A stretch of DNA of 20,884 nt from an uncultured Clostridium sp. (GTDB lineage Bacteria > Bacillota > Clostridia > TANB77 > CAG-508): assembly GCA_947057505.1 (NCBI GenBank), contig CAMSEM010000014.1, positions 1 through 20,884 on the forward strand. Direction: 5' to 3'. The notes below the pieces were generated by a model. The model was given only the letters and a program-made list of their open reading frames with translations. It was not told the origin of the DNA and did no database searches. This document shows, piece by piece, positions 15,368 through 20,884 of this stretch. The position numbers were made by a program, and so were the translations under genes. The first letter of the stretch is position 1, and the number at the start of each line of letters is the position of its first letter.

Positions 15368-16708
15368 ATGAACAAAAAAACGATTCGTGATATTGAGATA
15401 AAAGGTAAAAAAGTACTAGTTCGTTGTGATTTTAATGTGCCACTAAAAGAAGGTGAAATTACAGATGATACTAGAATTAGTGCAGCTCTTCCTACCATTA
15501 AATATTTATTGGAAAATGGAGCAAAAGTAGTACTTTGTTCACATTTAGGAAGACCAAAGGGAGAAGTAAACAGCAAATATTCGTTAAGTCCAGTGGCTAC
15601 TAGATTAGCAGAAAAATTAGGTCAAGATGTAAAATTAGCAAAAGATGTTACAGGTGAAAGTGCACATGATATGGCAAATACCTTAAAAGATGGAGAAGCA
15701 GGTTTACTTGAAAATGTACGTTTTGACCCTAGAGAAGAGAAAAATGAAGATAGCTTAGCAGTAGAACTAGCAGACCTAATAGGAACAGAAGGAATCTATG
15801 TAAATGATGCTTTTGGAACAGCTCATAGAGCACATAGTTCAACAGAAGGGGTAACTCATCATGTGGAACACGCAGTAGCAGGACTTTTAATGGAAAAAGA
15901 AGTTCAAGAATTAGGAGCTGTATTAGAAAATCCAGAAAAACCATTTGTAGCAATTCTTGGTGGAGCAAAAGTTTCAGACAAAATAGGTGTAATTGAAAAT
16001 TTATTAGGAAAAGTAAATACACTGATTGTTGGTGGAGCAATGGCAAATACCTTCTTAAAAGCAAAAGGTTATGATATTGGAAATTCTAAATATGAAGCAG
16101 ACAAAATAGAAGAAGCAAAACGTTTAATGAAAGAAGCAAACGAACAAAACGTAGAAATTGTACTTCCAGTAGATGCACGTGTTGCTAAAATTCCAGAAGG
16201 TACAGAACTAACTGCAGAAACAATAGAAGCAGCTGAACATAAAAAAGTAAAACTATATAAACAAGAAGAAGTACAAGAAGGAAAAGCTGAAAGCTTGGGT
16301 GATTGGAATATATTAGATGTAGGAGATACTACCTTAGAAATGTATGCTAATAGTCTAGATGGTGTAAAAACAGTAGTATGGAATGGACCAATTGGATTTG
16401 CAGAAGCACCTAGTTTTGCTCATGGAACAGAAAACATAGCAAACTATATTGCACATACAAAAGCTAAATGTGTAATAGGTGGAGGAGATTCTGTTGCAGC
16501 AATTAAAAAAATGAAAAAAAGAGCAATTGCAGATGGAGAACATGAAAAACAATTTGATAATATTTACTTGTCAACAGGTGGTGGAGCTTCACTTGAATTT
16601 TTAGAAGGAAAAGACTTGCCAGGAATTAAAGCATTAGAAAATGATACTAAAACAATTACTAAAAATGAAAGCCAAGGAAAAGTAAATACCAATCAATATG
16701 AAATGTAG
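15368..16708 (+). CDS. pgk: Phosphoglycerate kinase
   Basis: Transfers phosphate from 1,3-bisphosphoglycerate to ADP. Substrate-binding motifs RCDFNVPL and SHLGRPKG lie in the N-domain, followed by VNDAFGTAHRAHSS. LGGAKVSDKIGVIENLL and GGGDSVAA mark the nucleotide domain, and STGGGASLEFLEGKDLPGI the C-terminal region. At 446 aa it is about 50 residues longer than common bacterial enzymes of about 395. The extra length is an acidic/lysine-rich insertion after LPVDARVAKIPEG (roughly residues 276-305), a few residues before the STGGG motif, and a polar tail of about 20 residues. All core motifs are present, so it should be active. The ribosome binding site is AAAGGAG. Confidence 0.96.
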   Translation: MNKKTIRDIEIKGKKVLVRCDFNVPLKEGEITDDTRISAALPTIKYLLENGAKVVLCSHLGRPKGEVNSKYSLSPVATRLAEKLGQDVKLAKDVTGESAHDMANTLKDGEAGLLENVRFDPREEKNEDSLAVELADLIGTEGIYVNDAFGTAHRAHSSTEGVTHHVEHAVAGLLMEKEVQELGAVLENPEKPFVAILGGAKVSDKIGVIENLLGKVNTLIVGGAMANTFLKAKGYDIGNSKYEADKIEEAKRLMKEANEQNVEIVLPVDARVAKIPEGTELTAETIEAAEHKKVKLYKQEEVQEGKAESLGDWNILDVGDTTLEMYANSLDGVKTVVWNGPIGFAEAPSFAHGTENIANYIAHTKAKCVIGGGDSVAAIKKMKKRAIADGEHEKQFDNIYLSTGGGASLEFLEGKDLPGIKALENDTKTITKNESQGKVNTNQYEM

Positions 16709-16755
16709 TTAACTACTGTTTATATTACTAATTATATAAAGAAAAGAGGAAGAAA

Positions 16756-17505
16756 ATGAGAAAAAAAGTAATTGCGGGAAATTGGAAAATGAATATGCTT
16801 CCAAATGAAGCTATTTCATTTATAGAAAGTCTTACACCATTAGTAAAAAACACACAAAACGAAGTCATTCTTTGTGTACCATATACAGACCTTTTTTATA
16901 GCCTATTAACTGCCCAAAATACAAATATAAAAATTGGGGCACAAAATATGCACTGGGAAGAAAATGGTGCCTATACGGGAGAAGTATCTGCACAAATGCT
17001 AAAATCAATTGGTGTAGAATATGTTATTATAGGTCATTCAGAAAGAAGACAATACTTTGCAGAAACAGATGAAACAGTAAATAAAAAGGTAAAAGCAGCA
17101 ATAGCAAATGAACTAAAACCAATTGTATGTGTAGGAGAAAACTTGCAGCAAAGAGAACAAGGAAAACAAGAAGAAATTATTACAACACAAACAAGATTAG
17201 CACTAGAAGAAATATCAGCAAAACAAATGGAAAATATCATTATTGCCTATGAACCAATTTGGGCAATTGGAACAGGTAAAACAGCAACTTCAGAAGATGC
17301 TAACAACAGCATTAAAGCAATTAGAGAAGAAGTACAAAAACTTTATGGAGAAGAAGTTGCACAAAACACAATTATTCTATATGGTGGTAGTGTAAAATCA
17401 TCCAATAGTCAAGAATTATTTTCTACTACAGACATTGATGGTGGCTTAGTAGGGGGAGCAAGCTTAAAAGCTGATGAATTTTCAAAAATAGTAACAGCAG
17501 TTTAA
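16756..17505 (+). CDS. tpiA: Triosephosphate isomerase
   Basis: A 249-aa TIM-barrel enzyme interconverting dihydroxyacetone phosphate and glyceraldehyde 3-phosphate. The catalytic residues are visible: Lys11 in GNWKMN, His94 in IGHSERR and Glu166 in AYEPIWAIGTG. The phosphate-binding YGGSVK and GGLVGGASL are near the C-terminus. Length is standard. It follows pgk by 47 bases with AGAGGAAG before the ATG, so it is probably cotranscribed with pgk. Confidence 0.97.
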   Translation: MRKKVIAGNWKMNMLPNEAISFIESLTPLVKNTQNEVILCVPYTDLFYSLLTAQNTNIKIGAQNMHWEENGAYTGEVSAQMLKSIGVEYVIIGHSERRQYFAETDETVNKKVKAAIANELKPIVCVGENLQQREQGKQEEIITTQTRLALEEISAKQMENIIIAYEPIWAIGTGKTATSEDANNSIKAIREEVQKLYGEEVAQNTIILYGGSVKSSNSQELFSTTDIDGGLVGGASLKADEFSKIVTAV

Positions 17506-17772
17506 AAAATAAAAAGAGTATATGACTTAAGAAAGCAAACTATACCAGTTAAAGTATTAAAAGGTTGTAAGAATTTATAAAAGAAAATAAAGATTGGTTA
17601 GATAGCACAAAAGATACAAAATAAGAAGATTAAAACATAAAAACAAAGGGAATAAAGGAAGTATTCAATTTAATTAAGAAAAGATGTAATATAGTAAATT
17701 TTCTGCTATAAAATTTTATATTACAAACTTTTATAGATTGAATAATCATGAAAAAAAGGAAGGATTAATACC
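17506..17772 (+). other. 267-base spacer between tpiA and gpmI with a nested long hairpin
   Basis: No open frame is credible here. The region is about 80% A+T. The second half holds a nested inverted repeat from 17662 to 17744: the outer arms TATTCAATTT and AGATTGAATA differ at one position, and the inner arms from TGTAATATA (17685) to TATATTACA form about 16 pairs around a short loop. No T-run follows. It could be an RNA processing or stability element. I find no convincing promoter, so I cannot say whether gpmI has its own. Confidence 0.6.
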
Positions 17773-19302
17773 ATGAGAAGAAAACCGATGATGCTAATGA
17801 TTTTAGATGGATTTGGCAATAATGACAATGAAAAAGCAAATGCAATAAAATTAGCCAATACACCTAACATAGATAAACTAATGAAAACGTGGCCAACCAC
17901 AACAATTTATACAAGTGGATTAAATGTGGGGTTACCAGAAGGACAAATGGGAAATTCAGAAGTAGGTCATACCAACATAGGAGCAGGAAGAGTTGTTTAT
18001 CAAGATTTAACTAGAATAACAAAATCAATTGAAGATGGAAACTTCTTTAGTATAAAAGAATTTTCAGAAGCAATAGAAAATTGCAAAAAGCATCAATCCA
18101 AATTGCATATTATGGGTTTAGTTTCTGATGGCGGTGTTCATAGCCATATTAGGCATTTAGTTGCCCTTTTAGAATTAGCTAAAAGAAAAGATTTTGAAGA
18201 TGTTTATGTACATTGCTTTTTAGATGGTAGAGATACGCCACCTGCATCTGCAGAAAATTATCTTGCCAAGCTAGAAGAAAAAATGAAAGAAAAAGGTGTT
18301 GGCAAAATAGCTAGTATCTGTGGAAGATTTTATGCAATGGATAGAGATAAAAGATGGCAAAGAGTAGAAAAAGCATATAAAGCACTAGTAAAAGGGGAAG
18401 GAGAAAAAGCAAACTCTGCTATTAGCGCGATTGAAAGCTCTTATCAACAAGAAATATTTGATGAATTTGTATTGCCAACTGTTATATACAATGGGGAAGA
18501 ACCGGTAGCAACTATTTCTAATCATGACTCTGTTATTTTCTTTAATTATAGAACCGATAGAGCAAGAGAAATTACAAGAAGCATTGTAGATAAAGAATTT
18601 AAAGAGTTTGAAACAGAAAAATTAGATTTATACTATGTGTGCATGACACAATATGATGAAACCATTCCAAATGTGCATATTGCATTTAAACCAGAAGAAT
18701 TAAAAAATACATTTGGAGAATATATAGCAAACAAAGGGCTAAATCAATTGAGAATTGCCGAAACAGAAAAATATGCACATGTTACATTCTTTTTTAATGG
18801 TGGAGAAGAAAAACAATACAAAGGAGAAGACAGAATTTTAGTACCATCTCCAAAAGTAGAAACTTATGATTTAAAGCCAGAAATGAGTGCTTATGAAGTA
18901 ACAGATAAAGTATTAGAATCAATAGAAAAAGAACAATATGATGCCATTATTTTAAATTATGCTAACCCCGATATGGTAGGGCATACAGGTAATTTGGAAG
19001 CTGCAGTTAAAGCAATAGAAGTCATAGATGAATGTGTACAAAAAGTAGTAGATAAAGTAATAGAAAAAAACGGCTTAATTATGATGACTGCAGACCACGG
19101 TAATATAGAGCAAATGATAGACTATAAAACAGGAGAACCACATACAGCCCATACAACAAACCCTGTTCCATTAGTGCTAATTGGTGGAGAAGGTATAAAG
19201 CTAAAAACTGGAAAACTTGCAGATTTAGCTCCAACTATGTTAGAACTTATGGAGTTTCCAAAACCAGAAGAAATGACAGGGGAAAGTTTAATAGAAAAAT
19301 AG
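17773..19302 (+). CDS. gpmI: 2,3-bisphosphoglycerate-independent phosphoglycerate mutase
   Basis: A 509-aa alkaline-phosphatase-superfamily enzyme interconverting 3- and 2-phosphoglycerate with two Mn2+ ions. Metal ligand Asp12 lies in ILDGFG, and the phosphorylated nucleophile is Ser62 in MGNSEVGHTNIGAGR. SDGGVHSH, FLDGRDTPP and FNYRTDRARE follow as in the family, then YANPDMVGHTG, TADHGNIEQM and PHTAHTTNPVP near the C-terminus. Length is normal. An AAAAAGGAAGGA site precedes the ATG. Mn2+-dependent GpmI enzymes are common in spore-forming Firmicutes. Confidence 0.97.
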   Translation: MRRKPMMLMILDGFGNNDNEKANAIKLANTPNIDKLMKTWPTTTIYTSGLNVGLPEGQMGNSEVGHTNIGAGRVVYQDLTRITKSIEDGNFFSIKEFSEAIENCKKHQSKLHIMGLVSDGGVHSHIRHLVALLELAKRKDFEDVYVHCFLDGRDTPPASAENYLAKLEEKMKEKGVGKIASICGRFYAMDRDKRWQRVEKAYKALVKGEGEKANSAISAIESSYQQEIFDEFVLPTVIYNGEEPVATISNHDSVIFFNYRTDRAREITRSIVDKEFKEFETEKLDLYYVCMTQYDETIPNVHIAFKPEELKNTFGEYIANKGLNQLRIAETEKYAHVTFFFNGGEEKQYKGEDRILVPSPKVETYDLKPEMSAYEVTDKVLESIEKEQYDAIILNYANPDMVGHTGNLEAAVKAIEVIDECVQKVVDKVIEKNGLIMMTADHGNIEQMIDYKTGEPHTAHTTNPVPLVLIGGEGIKLKTGKLADLAPTMLELMEFPKPEEMTGESLIEK

Positions 19303-19548
19303 ATTTTATCTTAAATATCTATGAAGTATTATATTGTTTTCTTGCTCGACCCAACTACGTAAGAAAACGCAATGTGAATTGTATTTCAACAATTCGCTAA
19401 CGTTTTCTAACTTGTTGGTCCCCTTCTAACGCATATAATGCTTTGTAAGGGCTAAAGCACTAACACAAGCATTTAACTCTAACTTGCTTAGAAAACAATC
19501 TAATACTTCTTTAGAAAAAAGAGTATATAAGAAGAAAGGAAGGTTAAA
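19303..19548 (+). other. 246-base spacer between gpmI and eno holding an inverted-repeat-bounded element
   Basis: Noncoding, with a patch richer in G and C than its surroundings. It is bounded by the inverted repeat 19323-19342 / 19490-19509. Inside are a stem at 19362-19408 and complementary AATGCTT / AAGCATT arms around 19437-19478. No ORF, tRNA or known riboswitch pattern was recognised. The eno ribosome binding site, AGAAAGGAAGG, is at the right end. Confidence 0.6.
19323..19509. repeat. Possible MITE-like or structured RNA element with 20-bp inverted ends
   Basis: The left end GAAGTATTATATTGTTTTCT matches the reverse complement of the right end at 19 of 20 positions, across 187 bases. 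The interior contains a stem of AGAAAACG with CGTTTTCT enclosing GTGAATTGT with ACAATTCGC. No transposase is encoded. I could not identify a target-site duplication. Confidence 0.5.
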
Positions 19549-20850
19549 ATGAAAGATTATTTAGAGATTGAGAGTGTAAAGGCACTAGAAGTTTTAGATT
19601 CAAGAGGAAATCCTACTGTACAAGTAGAAGTTGTAACAGAAGGAGGATTTTCAGGAGTAGCAATGGTACCATCTGGAGCATCTACAGGAAGCTTTGAAGC
19701 AGTAGAATTAAGAGATGGAGATAAAGAAAGATACCTTGGAAAAGGTGTATTACAAGCAGTTAAAAATGTAAATGAAATTATCAGTGTAGAATTAGAAGGC
19801 ATGAATGCTTACGAACAAGCTAAAATAGACAAAATGATGATTGAATTAGATGGAACAGAGAATAAAGGAAAACTAGGAGCAAATGCAATGCTTGGTGTAT
19901 CTTTAGCTGTTGCCAAAGCTGCTGCTAGTTCTTTAGGAATGAGCTTATACAATTACATTGGTGGTGTAAATGCAAAAGAACTACCAGTTCCAATGATGAA
20001 TATTATGAATGGTGGTAAACATGCAGATAGTAGCTTAAGTGTACAAGAATTTATGATTATGCCAGTAGGAGCAAAAACATTTAGTGAGTGTATGAGAATG
20101 GGGGTAGAAATATACCATAACCTAAAAAAAGTATTAAAAGCAAAAGGTTATGCCACAGGTGTAGGCGATGAAGGCGGATTTGCACCAAACCTAGGAAGTG
20201 AAGAAGAAGCAGTAGAATTAATTATAGAAGCTATTAAACAAGCAGGATATAAACCAGAAGAAGATGTATGCTTAGCATTAGATGTTGCAGCAACAGAAAT
20301 GTATGATGAAGCTAAAAAAATTGGAAAAGATGGTTACTATTTCTGGAAAACAGATGAATTCAAAACAAAAGACGAAATGGTAGATTTCATTGTAAACTTA
20401 GCAGAAAAATATCCTATCATTTCTATTGAAGATGGTTTAGCAGAAGAAGATTGGGAAAGCTGGAAAAAATTAACTGAACGTATAGGAGATAAAGTCCAAT
20501 TAGTTGGAGATGACCTATTTGTAACAAATATGAAAAGATTACAAAAAGGAATAGATAACAAAACAGCAAATAGCATTTTAATAAAACTAAATCAAATTGG
20601 AACATTAACCGAAACATTAGATGCAATTGAACTTGCAAAGAGAAACGGATATACAGCAGTCGTTTCTCATAGAAGTGGAGAAACAGAAGACACCACTTTA
20701 GCGGATGTTGCAGTAGCAACAAATGCAGGTCAAATTAAAACAGGTGCACCATGTAGAACAGACCGTGTTGCAAAATATAATCGTTTATTAAATATTGAAG
20801 CAGAACTTGGTGATGTAGCAATATTTAGAGGAAGAAAAGCAATTAAATAA
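19549..20850 (+). CDS. eno: Enolase
   Basis: A 433-aa enzyme that dehydrates 2-phosphoglycerate to phosphoenolpyruvate with Mg2+. The N-terminal loop SGASTGSFEAVELRDGD is present. GDEGGFAPNL carries the catalytic glutamate. The metal ligands appear in LALDVAA, SIEDGLAEEDW and LVGDDLFVTN. The catalytic lysine is in ILIKLNQIGT, and SHRSGETEDTTLAD follows. The tail GQIKTGAPCRTDRVAKYNRL is typical. Length is normal and no frame problem is seen. It is the last gene of the cluster in this window. Confidence 0.98.
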   Translation: MKDYLEIESVKALEVLDSRGNPTVQVEVVTEGGFSGVAMVPSGASTGSFEAVELRDGDKERYLGKGVLQAVKNVNEIISVELEGMNAYEQAKIDKMMIELDGTENKGKLGANAMLGVSLAVAKAAASSLGMSLYNYIGGVNAKELPVPMMNIMNGGKHADSSLSVQEFMIMPVGAKTFSECMRMGVEIYHNLKKVLKAKGYATGVGDEGGFAPNLGSEEEAVELIIEAIKQAGYKPEEDVCLALDVAATEMYDEAKKIGKDGYYFWKTDEFKTKDEMVDFIVNLAEKYPIISIEDGLAEEDWESWKKLTERIGDKVQLVGDDLFVTNMKRLQKGIDNKTANSILIKLNQIGTLTETLDAIELAKRNGYTAVVSHRSGETEDTTLADVAVATNAGQIKTGAPCRTDRVAKYNRLLNIEAELGDVAIFRGRKAIK

Positions 20851-20884
20851 GAAAGCTTTGCTTTCGCTAACGCACACTTGTACA
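20851..20884 (+). repeat. Small hairpin and shared 10-mer downstream of eno (cut by window end)
   Basis: GAAAGC and GCTTTC flank a three-base TTT loop at 20851-20865. Immediately after it, TTCGCTAACG at 20863-20872 repeats exactly the 10-mer at 19393-19402 in the spacer upstream of eno. The element continues beyond the window, so its nature (terminator or repeat) is undecided. Confidence 0.4.

Noticed and set aside
12983..17541. Exact 14-mer TAAGAAAGCAAACT shared by 12983-12996 and 17528-17541
   Set aside because: At this A/T content, several chance 14-mer matches are expected in 20 kb, and the second copy lacks the terminator stem.
680..20722. Reverse-strand open frames across the window
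   Set aside because: All lie opposite well-supported genes, have low-complexity or Cys/Phe/Leu-rich compositions and lack ribosome binding sites; they are shadows of the + strand genes.
1..20884. CRISPR arrays, tRNA or rRNA genes, insertion sequences
   Set aside because: No regularly spaced direct repeats, no cloverleaf or rRNA-like sequence, and no transposase-like protein were seen.

Overview
The window is AT-rich, densely coding DNA with every recognisable gene on the + strand. SpoVT, RecD2, ComF and a gap-pgk-tpiA-gpmI-eno cluster, strong AGGAGG-type ribosome binding sites and AGA as the dominant arginine codon point to a low-GC, probably spore-forming Firmicute of the Clostridia. I cannot name a genus.

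Layout. (1) 1-7998: the distal part of a surface-polysaccharide locus. It runs from the C-terminal end of a Wzy/O-antigen-ligase-like polymerase through a TupA-like ATP-grasp protein, a CapA-type protein, a Wzx-like flippase, a UDP-glucuronate 4-epimerase-like enzyme and UDP-glucose 6-dehydrogenase to an LCP-family ligase. Ugd plus the epimerase would supply UDP-glucuronate and UDP-galacturonate, Wzx and Wzy would export and polymerise the repeat unit, and LCP would attach the polymer to the wall. (2) 8002-10927: recD2 and comF, tightly packed behind the LCP gene. (3) 10951-12960: a KAP-like P-loop NTPase of unknown role, closed by a hairpin terminator. (4) 13139-14130: spoVT, then a 78-aa protein of unknown function with its own promoter and terminator. 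(5) 14170-20850: the lower-glycolysis genes gap, pgk, tpiA, gpmI and eno. Several of their spacers contain long hairpins or inverted repeats.

The standout observation is in recD2. The gene is full length (740 aa) and free of other lesions only if the ribosome skips one C at three separate places. At each place the sequence is CGGAA, the upstream frame presents CGG in the A site, and the downstream frame resumes at the overlapping GGA, which encodes a glycine expected by the family. By manual reading these three CGGs are the only in-frame CGG codons in the whole window; all other CGG trinucleotides straddle codon boundaries. This looks less like a decayed gene than like a codon that is not read as a normal triplet, handled by +1 frameshifting or by four-base decoding of CGGA as glycine. 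The function and expression of this system are inferred, not shown.
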